Positions 17,676 to 26,339 of a stretch of 64,000 nt of DNA are shown in pieces. A program made the position numbers and the translations under genes. Every line of letters starts with the position of its first letter. Position 1 is the first letter of the stretch. The notes below the pieces were generated by a model. The model saw only the letters and a list, made by a program, of their open reading frames with translations, was not told the origin of the DNA and ran no database searches. Source of the DNA: Agreia sp. PsM10 (GTDB taxonomy: Bacteria > Actinomycetota > Actinomycetes > Actinomycetales > Microbacteriaceae); the NCBI RefSeq assembly GCF_030433855.1, contig NZ_JARUXC010000019.1:1-64000 (forward strand), written 5' to 3'.

Positions 17676-19112
17676 CTAGCCGCGCGACGTTCCCGTGATG
17701 CCCTCTGTCGACAGGATGACGTCGCCGATCTTCTTGGCGAGCGCCTCGTAGAACATCGAGAGGGGGAACTCGTCGTCGAGGATCGCGTCGGTCAAGGCGC
17801 GGGGCGGGCCGTCGAGGGGCAGGGCCTGCGGGCCGCGGGCCCAGACGGATGCCGGGTTCGGCGTGACCGTCTCGGTGACCAGCTCGTAGGCGGCCAGCCA
17901 GTGCGCCACCTTCGGGCGGTCGATCGAGCGCCAGTACAACTCGTCGATCTTCTTGCCGAGCGCGAGCACACTGTCGGCGACCTCGGGCCAGTCGATGGTG
18001 AGCTTCGTGTCGGTCCAGTGCAGCACGTGGTGCTGGTGCAGCCACGCGAACAGCAGCTGGCCGCCGAGTCCGTCGTAGTTGCGCACGCGCGAACCCGTGA
18101 GCGCGAAGCGGAAGATGCGGTCGAACAGCACCGCGTACTGCACGAGCCGGGCGTGCTCGAGGAGGTGCGCATCGGCATCCGACAGCTCGGTCTCGCCGAG
18201 CGCCTCGAGACGACGCTGGATGCGCACCGACTCGCGGAACGCGGTGAGGTCGCAGCGCAGCTCCTCGAGCGAGTAGAGGAAGAACGGCATGCGCTGCTTG
18301 ATCATGAACGGGTCGAACGGCAGATCGCCGCGCATATGGGTGCGGTCGTGGATGAGATCCCACATCACGAAGGTGCGCTCGGTGAGGGCCTGGTCGGTCA
18401 GCAGCCGGGCGGCGTCGTCGGGAAGCTCGAGGCCGGTCGTGTCGGCCGCCGCGCGCACGACGGTGCGGAATCGGGCCGCCTCCCTGTCGGCGAAGATGGC
18501 GCCCCAGGTGAACGTCGGGATGCTGCGGGTGGCGACGGTCTCGGGGAACAGGACGGCGGAGTTGGTGTCGTAGCCGGGCGTGAAGTCGACGAAGCGGATG
18601 GGCACGAAGAGCGCGTTCGAGTAGTCGCCCGCCTCGAGCTCGGCGACGAACTCCGGCCAGATCACCTCGATCAGCACGGCCTCGACGAGTCGCGACGACG
18701 AGCCGTTCTGGGTCGTCATCGGAAACACGACGAGGTGCCGGATGCCGTTCTCCCGGTGCTTCTCGGGGTGGAACAGCACGAGCGAGTCGAGGAAGTCGGG
18801 AACGCCGAAGCCCTCGGCCGCCCAGCGGGCGAAGTCGGCGCGGAGGGCGTCGTGATACGCGGCGTCGTGGGGGAACGCCGGCGAGAGGGCCGCGATGGAT
18901 GCCGAGATCACGGCCACGAGGTCGGCCGCCCGTTCGTGGTCTGCCGCATCGGGCACGGAGCCGTCTTTGATCTGCAGCGCCTGCAGCTCGATGGCGGCGG
19001 CCTTGAGGCCGGTCCAGGCGGCGGAGGTCTTGGCCAGCGATGCGTCCTCGACGACCTCGGGTTCATCGCCGATCGCGGGAACGACGTACTGGGTGGTCGT
19101 TGTGGTGGGCAT
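17676..19112 (-). CDS. DUF6421-type protein of unknown function
   Basis: A 478-residue soluble protein that I recognise, from memory, as the actinobacterial DUF6421 family. No signal peptide or membrane helix is visible. Its centre is rich in His and aromatic residues (LIHDRTHMRGDLPFDPF, AWLHQHHVLHWTDTK). The pattern HDRTHMRG might suggest a metal- or ligand-binding pocket, but no catalytic motif can be assigned. The ATG at 19112 has GGAGG with a good 8-nt spacing. It precedes the SDR gene, and this pairing hints at a shared redox or modification step. Confidence 0.72.
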   Translation of the reverse strand: MPTTTTTQYVVPAIGDEPEVVEDASLAKTSAAWTGLKAAAIELQALQIKDGSVPDAADHERAADLVAVISASIAALSPAFPHDAAYHDALRADFARWAAEGFGVPDFLDSLVLFHPEKHRENGIRHLVVFPMTTQNGSSSRLVEAVLIEVIWPEFVAELEAGDYSNALFVPIRFVDFTPGYDTNSAVLFPETVATRSIPTFTWGAIFADREAARFRTVVRAAADTTGLELPDDAARLLTDQALTERTFVMWDLIHDRTHMRGDLPFDPFMIKQRMPFFLYSLEELRCDLTAFRESVRIQRRLEALGETELSDADAHLLEHARLVQYAVLFDRIFRFALTGSRVRNYDGLGGQLLFAWLHQHHVLHWTDTKLTIDWPEVADSVLALGKKIDELYWRSIDRPKVAHWLAAYELVTETVTPNPASVWARGPQALPLDGPPRALTDAILDDEFPLSMFYEALAKKIGDVILSTEGITGTSRG

Positions 19113-19273
19113 GGGGAACCTCCGATCCAAAGGACAGTGCTCGTGGGGCGCGGCATGCGCCGTGCTTCGAGGCTACGGGCGATCGGGCCGTGGTTTCGTG
19201 CCCGGAGCATCGATTTGCTGCGGCAGAGGCCGCGAGCGGTGCACGAATCATGCACGCCGCGCACGTCGCCGTT

Positions 19274-19279
19274 TAGGAT
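19274..19279 (+). promoter_or_regulatory. -10 element for DUF4190-type gene (leaderless)
   Basis: TAGGAT, seven bases, then ATG 19287. An in-frame ATG at 19278 overlaps this element and is therefore less likely to be the start. Confidence 0.6.
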
Positions 19280-19286
19280 GAACCGC

Positions 19287-20237
19287 ATGAGCCAGACGCC
19301 GCCCACCCCGCCCTCCGTTCCGCCCGTTCCCGGATACGGGGCGCCGGTTCCGCCCGGCGACGGGTACGGCAACTCGACGCCTCCCTACGGCGCCCAGCCC
19401 GGCGGCAGCTACTCGCCCGTGCAGGAACCCCGCTACAACGTGCTCGCGATCGTCTCGTTCGTCTCGGCCTTCTTCATCTCGCTCGTCGCGGTCATCACCG
19501 GGCACATGGCGCTCGGACAGATCAAGCGCACGGCGGAGAAGGGGCGGGGCCTCGCCATCGCTGGTCTGGTCATCGGCTACGTCGGTATCGTCGGCGGCAT
19601 CATCTCGATCATCACCCTGGTCGTCATGGCCATCGCGGGCATCGGCCTCTTCGCGACCATCGCCAGCAACTACGACCCCGACGACTACAGCTACACGTCC
19701 GATCCCTTCACCTCGACGTCCGCACCCGACTCCCTCGGCGGAGACCTCACGTTCGAGGCGGGCAACGACCTCGACGCGAACACGGTCGCGCAGTTCGCCG
19801 ACCCGTTCATCATCGACTCCGAGTGGACCGTGGCCAGCCCCGACGACGGAAACGGCAACTGGTCCTACCTCGACCCCTCCGGCCTGTGCACCGTGTCGTT
19901 CCACCAGGGCGGTCTCGGCGACCAGGTTCCGGTCACGTCGGGTGACGACCGTGCGACGACCACGAGTTTCCTGGCGGTCGTGCTCGACACCGAGGACTCG
20001 ACGATCTCGGGTCAGGCCACAGACAGCACGATCTCGTACAACTTCGAGGATGCGGGACTCGTCGACACGCTGCTGATGCAGGGCACCGATTCCGACGGCT
20101 CGAACTGGAAGCTGGCCGGTCGCGCGTTCGGAGAACTCGGCAGCGGACTCTACGTGGATGTCACCTGCAAGTCGGGCGGCGACCTCGAGTCGGTCTACGA
20201 CACCGTCACGACGAAGGCTGCCATCACTGTCTTCTAA
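19287..20237 (+). CDS. DUF4190-type membrane protein with extracellular domain
   Basis: 316 residues. The first 50 are a Pro/Gly/Tyr-rich cytosolic tail (PVPGYGAPVPPGDGYG). Two membrane helices follow (about 52-75 and 90-120), with the conserved link GHMALGQIKRT and GRGLAIAGLVIGY that marks DUF4190. The rest is an extracellular acidic domain with two cysteines (GLCTVSFH, DVTCKSGG). Proteins of this type are common in actinobacterial envelopes and have no known activity. The stop at 20237 is 4 nt before the candidate start of the large regulator, so they may be read together. Confidence 0.8.
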   Translation: MSQTPPTPPSVPPVPGYGAPVPPGDGYGNSTPPYGAQPGGSYSPVQEPRYNVLAIVSFVSAFFISLVAVITGHMALGQIKRTAEKGRGLAIAGLVIGYVGIVGGIISIITLVVMAIAGIGLFATIASNYDPDDYSYTSDPFTSTSAPDSLGGDLTFEAGNDLDANTVAQFADPFIIDSEWTVASPDDGNGNWSYLDPSGLCTVSFHQGGLGDQVPVTSGDDRATTTSFLAVVLDTEDSTISGQATDSTISYNFEDAGLVDTLLMQGTDSDGSNWKLAGRAFGELGSGLYVDVTCKSGGDLESVYDTVTTKAAITVF

Positions 20238-20241
20238 TTCA

Positions 20242-23200
20242 GTGGAGTGGGTGGCCTCGGAGGGCAGGGCACCCGGCGGCAACGCCGCCCCGCTTGGCCT
20301 CGCTCTTCTGGGCCCGATCCAGCTCCTGAAGGCGGCCGGTGAGCCCATCGCCGTTCGCGGTTCTCTCGGTCGCGCCGTGCTGGCATCGCTGGTGCTCGCC
20401 GACGGCCGGCCGCGCTCCATCGACGGCCTGGTCGACGATGTGTGGGGCGACGAGCCGCCGCAGAATCCCCGAGCCTCCCTGCAGACGCTGGTCTCTCGCA
20501 TCCGGGCCCTGGAGCCCTCGCCGATCATCGAATCGTCGGCGGCGGGCTACCGACTCGCGCTGGGCGGGCCGTCGATCGACCTGCTGGTCGCGGAGTCCGT
20601 TCTCGCGGGCCTCGCGACCCCGCACGCCCCGGAGGCAGATCTCGCCGACGCTGAGACGGCGCTCGCGCTCTGGCGGGGCGAGCCGGCGGCAGACCTGCCT
20701 CCGACAGCGCCCGTGGCCGGCGCCCTCGTCCACCGGGCGGAGCGCGCCCGCGGTGCGCTCCGTCGCATCCGGGCGCGGGCCCTCGCGGCGCTCGGGCTGG
20801 CCGACGATGCCTCGGCCGCCTTCGACGAGCTCGCCCAGGCGAATCCCCTCGACGAGAAGGCCCAGCTCGAGGCGATGAACGCGGCCGTCGACGCGGGGCG
20901 TTTCGCGTCGGCGCTTCAGCGGTTCGCCGAGCACCGCGAGCTGCTGGCAGAGCGACTGGGGACAGACCCGTCGCCGGCCCTCGTCGAGGCCAACGCGGCG
21001 ATCCTCAGGGCGTCGAACAGTCACATCGACCCGAGCGCACCCCAGGGGCAGCAGGCCCGGATGCTCCGGCCGGCGTTCGGCATCGGCCTGCGCGAGGCGC
21101 CGAACGAGATGGTCGGGCGAGACGACGACGCGCGTCGTGTGCTCGATCTGCTCGGCCGTCACCGGCTCGTCACGCTTCTGGGTTCGGGCGGCCTCGGCAA
21201 GACGCGGCTGGCGCAGGATGTCGCGGCGCGCGCCGTCGAGGCGGGCTCGTCGGTCGCGGTGGTCGAGCTTGCAAGCATCGCGTCGGGAGACGACGTCGGG
21301 CTGCTCATCGCGTCGACGCTGGGAATCCGCGAGGTGCAGTCCGCGCGCCGCATCGGCGACCCGATCGTGGTTCCCGACGTGCGTCGACGCATTCTCGACG
21401 CCCTCGTCGGCCAGCCCGCACACGGCGCGCAGTCGACCCTCCTCGTGCTCGACAATTGCGAGCACGTCATCGACGCCGCCGCGATCTGGGCCGCCGACCT
21501 CGTCGCCGCCTCTCGAGAGCTGACGATCCTCTGCACCAGCCGTTCGCCCCTGTCCATCGCCGCAGAGCAGGTCTACTCCCTGCAACCGCTGCCGTCGACC
21601 AGTCGAGACGCTTCCCCGGCGGCTGCGGTCACGCTCTTCGTCGATCGCGCCCGCGCGGCCCGGCCATCCGTTCGTCTGCCCCCGGCAGTCGTCGAGCGGC
21701 TCTGCAGCCGGCTCGACGGTCTCCCCCTCGCCATCGAACTCGCGGCGGCCCGCGTTCGGTCGTTCTCGGTCGAGGAGGTCGAGGCCCGGCTCGTCGACAG
21801 GTTCGCCCTGCTCACCTCGGGCGACCGGTCGGCTCCGGAGCGCCACCGCACGCTGCTCGCGGTGATCGAGTGGAGCTGGAACCTGCTGCGCGACGACGAG
21901 CAGCAGCTCCTGGTGCGCCTGTCGCGGTTCGCCGACGGGTTCTCGCTCCGCACGGCGGAGACGATGATGCGCGCGGCCGGGCGGGAGGGCACGGCGGCCG
22001 ATGCGCTCGACGGCCTCGTGCTGCAGTCGCTGGTCGTCGTCACCGACACGGCGCAGGGCACCCGTTACCGCATGCTCGAGACGGTCAGGGAGTTCGGGAA
22101 CCGAGGTGTCGGGTCGATCGTCGACGAGAAGGAGCTGGCGCAGCACGAACGCCAGTGGGCGATCGGCCTGGCCCTCGACTCCGCGGAACTCTGGTTCGGA
22201 TCGGGGCAGGGCGCATTGCTCAGGGACAGCCCAGCCAGCATCGAGCAGGACAACCTCGTCGCCGTGCTCCGGCGTGCCATCGCCGACGGAGAACAGGATG
22301 CCGCCGTCGGCGTGTACGCCGCGCTCGCCTATCTGTGGACTCTGCGAGGCGCCCACTCCGAGGTGCTCGCCTTCGGCGCCCCGGTGATGGCGATGCTCGG
22401 CGGCTACCGGCCGGTTGCTGCCCTGGCGCAGCTCGCCGTGCTCGCGCTGGTGATCACCGCGGCGACCTTCGGCCTGTTCCAGTTCAGCACGACCGTTCGG
22501 GCGATCGTGCTGCTGCGGCGACTCGTCGACCGCGTCGAGGTGGAGTATCCGCAGCTGCAGGCGATGGCGCGCCTGGTGCTGTCGATCGACGACCTGTCGG
22601 CCGCGTACTCCGCCGTGGAGGCGACCCAGGCGCACCCGGATGCGCGCACCGCGATCCTCGGCAACGTGATGGGCGCCCAGCTCGCCGAGAACGGGGGCGA
22701 CGTCGAGGGTGCGCGCGTCTTCGCGCTGCGCGCCCGCGAGCTGGCCGAGCAGGTCGGCGACGAGTGGGGCTCGACCATGAGCGCCCAGATGCTCGTGCTC
22801 TTCAGCAGCGAGGCCGGCGACTGGCAGGGCGTTCTCGACTGGGCGCCGATCGCGAGCGAGGGTCTGCGCGACATGGGCGCCCTCAGCGATCTGCACCAGC
22901 TGACGTGGGCGATCGCCATCGCCCGGATCGGCCTCGGCGAGCTCGACGAGGCCGAGGGCCTGCTCCGCGAGGTGATCGCGGTCAAAGGCGGCCTCGACGA
23001 CGGCATGCTCGCGCTGAACGGGCAGGCGGGCCTCGCGGAGATCGAACTCGCCCGGGCCGCGACGGCCGCGCGGGCCGGAGACCACGCCGCAGCAGCTCGT
23101 CATCGTGCGCTCGGCATCGAGGGGTATTGCGCGAGCGTCGACCTCTCGCGCTCGTCGGCTCAGCGCCTGCGCCCCGAGGCGATCATCGCCCTCGCCATCC

Positions 23201-23682
23201 TGGTCGCCACGGAGTGCCAGGCCGCGGCCGACACCGACACGCTTGCCGACACGGCTGCGGACACGGCTGCGGACGCGGCCGCGGACACGGCCGCCGACGC
23301 GGCTGCCCCCGCCGCTGCCGATGCCCGGATGCTGCGCGACCACGGGCGCGACCTGCGCATCCGGCTGCTCGTCGAGTTCCGGAGGCGGAGCATCCAGTTC
23401 GACAGGCCCGTGCTCGGAACGGCGACCGTGGCCATGGCCCGCTGGGCCCTCGACGCCCGCGACGAGCCCGAGCTGGCGGCCGAGCTGCTCGCCCTCGCAT
23501 CCGGCATCTCGCCGCGGCAGGACAGCCCGAGCATGCGCATCGAGCAGCACGTCGCGCACGTGAGCGCGGCCGTCGGGCACGACGAGTACGGCCGGATGCT
23601 CGAGGCATCCGGCCGTCTGACTCGCGACGAGCGCGTGGCGCGCATCTCCGAGCTGCTGTCGTCTCCCGCCCTGCGTTCGTAG
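20242..23682 (+). CDS. AfsR/SARP-like regulator: winged helix, BTAD, NB-ARC-type ATPase, TPR-like tail
   Basis: About 1146 residues. An OmpR-type winged helix (about 15-105, GRAVLASLVLADGRPRSIDG) and a bacterial transcriptional activation domain (to about 265) precede an ATPase. That ATPase has Walker A LGSGGLGKTRLA (about 313-324) and Walker B LLVLDNCEHV. A winged-helix region (HRTLLAVIEWSWNLL) and a long helical repeat tail follow. The order is that of AfsR-like activators, which switch on genes on receiving a signal through the ATPase. GTG 20242 or 20251 are the only sensible starts. A 12-bp-unit repeat in the tail encodes an Ala/Asp/Thr run at 23229-23310. The target genes are not evident. 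Confidence 0.85.
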   Translation: MEWVASEGRAPGGNAAPLGLALLGPIQLLKAAGEPIAVRGSLGRAVLASLVLADGRPRSIDGLVDDVWGDEPPQNPRASLQTLVSRIRALEPSPIIESSAAGYRLALGGPSIDLLVAESVLAGLATPHAPEADLADAETALALWRGEPAADLPPTAPVAGALVHRAERARGALRRIRARALAALGLADDASAAFDELAQANPLDEKAQLEAMNAAVDAGRFASALQRFAEHRELLAERLGTDPSPALVEANAAILRASNSHIDPSAPQGQQARMLRPAFGIGLREAPNEMVGRDDDARRVLDLLGRHRLVTLLGSGGLGKTRLAQDVAARAVEAGSSVAVVELASIASGDDVGLLIASTLGIREVQSARRIGDPIVVPDVRRRILDALVGQPAHGAQSTLLVLDNCEHVIDAAAIWAADLVAASRELTILCTSRSPLSIAAEQVYSLQPLPSTSRDASPAAAVTLFVDRARAARPSVRLPPAVVERLCSRLDGLPLAIELAAARVRSFSVEEVEARLVDRFALLTSGDRSAPERHRTLLAVIEWSWNLLRDDEQQLLVRLSRFADGFSLRTAETMMRAAGREGTAADALDGLVLQSLVVVTDTAQGTRYRMLETVREFGNRGVGSIVDEKELAQHERQWAIGLALDSAELWFGSGQGALLRDSPASIEQDNLVAVLRRAIADGEQDAAVGVYAALAYLWTLRGAHSEVLAFGAPVMAMLGGYRPVAALAQLAVLALVITAATFGLFQFSTTVRAIVLLRRLVDRVEVEYPQLQAMARLVLSIDDLSAAYSAVEATQAHPDARTAILGNVMGAQLAENGGDVEGARVFALRARELAEQVGDEWGSTMSAQMLVLFSSEAGDWQGVLDWAPIASEGLRDMGALSDLHQLTWAIAIARIGLGELDEAEGLLREVIAVKGGLDDGMLALNGQAGLAEIELARAATAARAGDHAAAARHRALGIEGYCASVDLSRSSAQRLRPEAIIALAILVATECQAAADTDTLADTAADTAADAAADTAADAAAPAAADARMLRDHGRDLRIRLLVEFRRRSIQFDRPVLGTATVAMARWALDARDEPELAAELLALASGISPRQDSPSMRIEQHVAHVSAAVGHDEYGRMLEASGRLTRDERVARISELLSSPALRS
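23229..23310 (+). repeat. Degenerate 12-bp tandem repeat inside the AfsR-like gene
   Basis: Units related to GACACGGCTGCG repeat about six times, with every third or fourth codon varying between GAC ACG and GAC GCG. The product is a low-complexity ADTAADTAADAAADTAADAA segment. Such tracts change length by slippage in whole codons, so the frame is kept. Confidence 0.75.
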
Positions 23683-23687
23683 CCATG

Positions 23688-23715
23688 GCAGGGCGCCCTG
23701 CGCCAGATGCCCTGC
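23688..23715. terminator. Palindromic terminator between convergent genes
   Basis: GCAGGGC (23688-23694) can pair either with the adjacent GCCCTGC (23695-23701) or with a second GCCCTGC at 23709-23715, which gives a 14-base loop. It fills the gap between the AfsR-like stop and the permease stop. There is no U tract. Confidence 0.5.
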
Positions 23716-24536
23716 TACGCCTTGCGCATGTAGGCGCGCACGAAGAGCGGGGCGAAGATCGCCACGACGACCGCGGCTCCGAGGAGCGCGAGCCAGAAGT
23801 CGCCGCCGATCGTGCCGACGTTCGCGAGGTCGCGCACCGCCGACACGAGGTGCGACACCGGGTTGACGTTCACGAACGCCTGGAGCCACCCCGGCATGGT
23901 GTCGCTCGGAACGAACGCGTTCGACAGGAAAGTGAGCGGGAAGAGCACCAGGAACGAGATGCCCTGCACGCTCGAGGCGCTGCGGGCGATCACGCCGAAG
24001 AACGCGAAGATCCAGCTCAGCGCCCACGAGCAGACGATCACCAGCAGACCGGCGAGCACCACGAAGCCGAGGCCGCCCTCGGGCCGGTAGCCGAGGATGA
24101 AGCCCACGACGAAGGTGATCGTCGTGGCGATGGTGTAGCGCACGGTATCGGCGAGCAGCGCACCGGCGAGCGGGGCGATGCGGGCGATGGGCAAGGACTT
24201 GAAGCGGTCGAACACGCCCTTGTCCATGTCCTCGCGCAACTGCACGCCGGTCACGACCGAGGTCGTGATCACGGTCTGCACCAGGATGCCGGGGATGAGC
24301 AGCGGCAGGTAGCTCGCCACGTCGCCGGCGATGGCCCCTCCGAAGATGAAGGTGAACATCACGGTGAAGATGATCGGCTGCAGCGTGACGTCGATCAGCT
24401 GTTCGGGGGTGCGTCTGACCTTCAGCAGGCCGCGATAGGCCATCGAGAACGAGTTGCGCACGGTCTGGCCGACGCTCACGTGGTTGCGCAGCTCCCGGCT
24501 CACGCCGGATTGGATGGTCGAGGTGATGGTGGTCAT
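23715..24536 (-). CDS. ABC-2 type exporter permease (DrrB-like)
   Basis: A 273-residue membrane protein with six predicted helices and the ABC-2 layout: an N-terminal cytosolic stretch, then PEQLIDVTLQPIIFTVMFTF, REDMDKGVFDRFKSLPIARI (the coupling loop) and SFLVLFPLTFLSNAFVPSDTMPGWLQ near the C-terminus. With the ATPase gene it forms an exporter of lipophilic drugs or lipids, like daunorubicin DrrAB. Its ATG overlaps the ATPase stop as ATGA (24533-24536), so translation is coupled. Confidence 0.9.
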   Translation of the reverse strand: MTTITSTIQSGVSRELRNHVSVGQTVRNSFSMAYRGLLKVRRTPEQLIDVTLQPIIFTVMFTFIFGGAIAGDVASYLPLLIPGILVQTVITTSVVTGVQLREDMDKGVFDRFKSLPIARIAPLAGALLADTVRYTIATTITFVVGFILGYRPEGGLGFVVLAGLLVIVCSWALSWIFAFFGVIARSASSVQGISFLVLFPLTFLSNAFVPSDTMPGWLQAFVNVNPVSHLVSAVRDLANVGTIGGDFWLALLGAAVVVAIFAPLFVRAYMRKA

Positions 24537-25507
24537 GCGTTCACTTCTTCTTTCTCGGTCTCGACGCCGTGTCCGGTGAGGGTGAGGAAGACCTCGTCGA
24601 GCGTCGGCTTCTGCACGGCGAGCTCGGTGAGGCTGATGTTCTGCTCGCGCAGCGCGACGAGGAGGTCGGTGATGCGATCGGGGTCCTGCATGGGGGCGGT
24701 GATGCGTGCGGCCTCGGGCGACAGGGTCACGTCGACGCCGAGCACCGACCGGATGGCCCGCACCGCGTCGTCTCGATCGGCGGGGTCGAGCAGGCGCAGC
24801 TGCAGCGACGACTTTCCCACCGAGGCCTTGAGCTCGTCGGCGGTTCCCTCGGCGACGACCCTGCCCGTGTCGATCACGGCGATGCGGTCGGCCAGCTGGT
24901 CTGCCTCGTCGAGGTACTGGGTGGTGAGCAGCACGGTCGATCCCGTGCTCACGAGTCGCCGGATGGTGTCCCACATCTGCGAGCGCGTGCGGGGGTCGAG
25001 GCCCGTGGTCGGCTCGTCGAGGAAGATGAGGGGCGGCTGCGAGATCAGGCTCGCGGCGAGGTCGAGGCGGCGTCGCATGCCGCCGGAGAAGTTCTTGAGC
25101 GGGCGCTTGGCGGCCGCGGTCAGCCCGAACTCCTCGAGCAGCTCGTTGGCCTTGGCGCGTGATTCGGCGCGTCCGAGACCGTTGAGCCGGCTGAAGAGCA
25201 TGAGGTTCTCGGTCGCGCTGAGGGTCTCGTCGACCGAGGCGTACTGCCCGGTCACGCCGATGAGCTGGCGCACGATTTGCGCCTCGTGCTGCACGTCGTG
25301 CCCGAAGACGGTGGCGTGCCCGGCGTCGGGTCGCAGCAGGGTTGCGAGCATGCGGATGACGGTGGTCTTGCCGGCGCCGTTCGGGCCGAGCACGCCGTAG
25401 ACGCTCCCGGTCCGCACGCGCAGGTCGACGCCGTCGACGGCGCGGTTGTCGCCGAAGATCTTGACTAGGCCGGTGGCCTCGACGGCCCAGTCGGAGCTGG
25501 TTGCCAT
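24533..25507 (-). CDS. ABC exporter ATPase (DrrA-like, daunorubicin-resistance family)
   Basis: 324 residues. Walker A is GPNGAGKTT, the Q loop lies in VTGQYASVDETLSATENL, the signature is FSGGMRRRLDLA, Walker B is LIFLDEPTTGLDPRTR, and the switch region LLTTQYLDEADQLADRI follows. The last 90 residues form the DrrA-type C-terminal extension (LTELAVQKPTLDEVFLTLTG). It powers the coupled permease. ATG 25507 is chosen with AAGGAAG upstream; a frame start at 25540 has no ribosome site. No TetR or MarR gene adjoins it; three 11-bp repeats at 25554-25583 are the only visible candidate control site. Confidence 0.92.
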   Translation of the reverse strand: MATSSDWAVEATGLVKIFGDNRAVDGVDLRVRTGSVYGVLGPNGAGKTTVIRMLATLLRPDAGHATVFGHDVQHEAQIVRQLIGVTGQYASVDETLSATENLMLFSRLNGLGRAESRAKANELLEEFGLTAAAKRPLKNFSGGMRRRLDLAASLISQPPLIFLDEPTTGLDPRTRSQMWDTIRRLVSTGSTVLLTTQYLDEADQLADRIAVIDTGRVVAEGTADELKASVGKSSLQLRLLDPADRDDAVRAIRSVLGVDVTLSPEAARITAPMQDPDRITDLLVALREQNISLTELAVQKPTLDEVFLTLTGHGVETEKEEVNA

Positions 25508-25553
25508 GGGTGGACTTCCTTTCGCTGAAGTTGTCTCCATCGTTCAGGGGCCC

Positions 25554-25583
25554 GCTGTCGTGGCGCTGTCGTGGTGCTGTCGG
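25554..25583. repeat. Three direct repeats with 11-bp period between divergent genes
   Basis: GCTGTCGTGG starts at 25554 and 25565, and a shortened copy GCTGTCGG starts at 25576. A period of 11 bp places the copies on one face of the helix, as in binding sites for a multimeric regulator. They lie 47-77 bp upstream of the exporter ATPase and 56-85 bp upstream of the methyltransferase. Confidence 0.45.
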
Positions 25584-25638
25584 CGCCCGCGCGCCACGAA
25601 AGACAATCCGGTGCCGGGCGCGGGCACGAATACAGTCC

Positions 25639-26328
25639 ATGAGCCTCCTGCAGCAGAATCCCGCCGACGCCACGTTCGGCCGCGGGGGAGACGAGCCCTA
25701 TGCCCGGGCGCTCCGGGATGGCGCCGCAGGGCGCCTCGAACTGCGCGAAGCAGGGCGAAGGAGCTCGACGGCCCTGCTCGACCTGGATGTCACGAAGTGG
25801 AGTGCCGCGGCAGACGAGGTCGACCGGTCACTGCTCCGGCACGCCCGCGGTCCCGTTCTCGACATCGGATGCGGGCCGGGTCGTATGGTCCGGGCGGCGG
25901 GCGAGTACGGTCTCGTGGCCCTCGGCCTGGATGTCTCGCCCGAGGTCGTCGCGCTGGCCCGCCACGGCGGTCTGGCCGTTGCCCTCGGTTCGGTGTTCGA
26001 CCGGGTCCCGGCGGAGGGACTCTGGCGCACGGCGCTGCTCCTCGACGGCAACGTCGGCATCGGGGGAGACGTCGCGGCCCTGCTGGCCCGATGCCACGAG
26101 GTGCTGGCGGCGTCCGGGCGGCTCGTCGTCGAGCTCCACGCGGACGACGATCGCGACCACTCCTACACGGCCGCCCTCGTCGGCGCCGACGGAGCCCGCA
26201 GCGCCGTCTTCCCGTGGGCCGAGGTGGGCCTGACCCGCCTGCGAGACATCGCACACGCATCCGGATTCGACGTCGACCGCGCCTTCACGGCGGGCGGCCG
26301 TCGCTTCTGCCGCCTGATCCGCGGCTGA
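25639..26328 (+). CDS. Class I SAM-dependent methyltransferase
   Basis: 229 residues with the SAM-binding motif I VLDIGCGPGRMVRAAG (about 72-87), motif II acidic turn LGLDVSPEV and the motif around LLDGNVGIGGD. The C-terminal half carries ASGRLVVELHADDD and HASGFDVDRAF, usual for small-molecule methylases. The acceptor is unknown. The N-terminus reads MSLLQQNPADATFGRGG. The ATG at 25639 has no good ribosome site; a TACAGT lies only two bases before it, too close for a normal -10. It is divergent from the exporter and convergent with the next gene. Confidence 0.85.
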   Translation: MSLLQQNPADATFGRGGDEPYARALRDGAAGRLELREAGRRSSTALLDLDVTKWSAAADEVDRSLLRHARGPVLDIGCGPGRMVRAAGEYGLVALGLDVSPEVVALARHGGLAVALGSVFDRVPAEGLWRTALLLDGNVGIGGDVAALLARCHEVLAASGRLVVELHADDDRDHSYTAALVGADGARSAVFPWAEVGLTRLRDIAHASGFDVDRAFTAGGRRFCRLIRG

Positions 26329-26339
26329 CGCGTCAGCCG
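26322..26339. terminator. 18-bp perfect palindrome covering two opposing stop codons
   Basis: CGGCTGACGCGTCAGCCG is its own reverse complement. The TGA of the methyltransferase (26326-26328) and the TGA of the opposing membrane-protein gene (26333-26335) both sit inside it. It may act as a compact two-way terminator, though it leaves almost no loop. Confidence 0.45.

Noticed and set aside
23229-23310. CRISPR-like or iteron array
   Set aside because: The repeats are in frame in a large gene, are very short, and have no spacers.
23715-26328. Biosynthetic gene cluster around the DrrAB-type exporter and methyltransferase
   Set aside because: No core biosynthetic enzyme (PKS, NRPS, terpene or RiPP) is present; the two genes are divergent and single.
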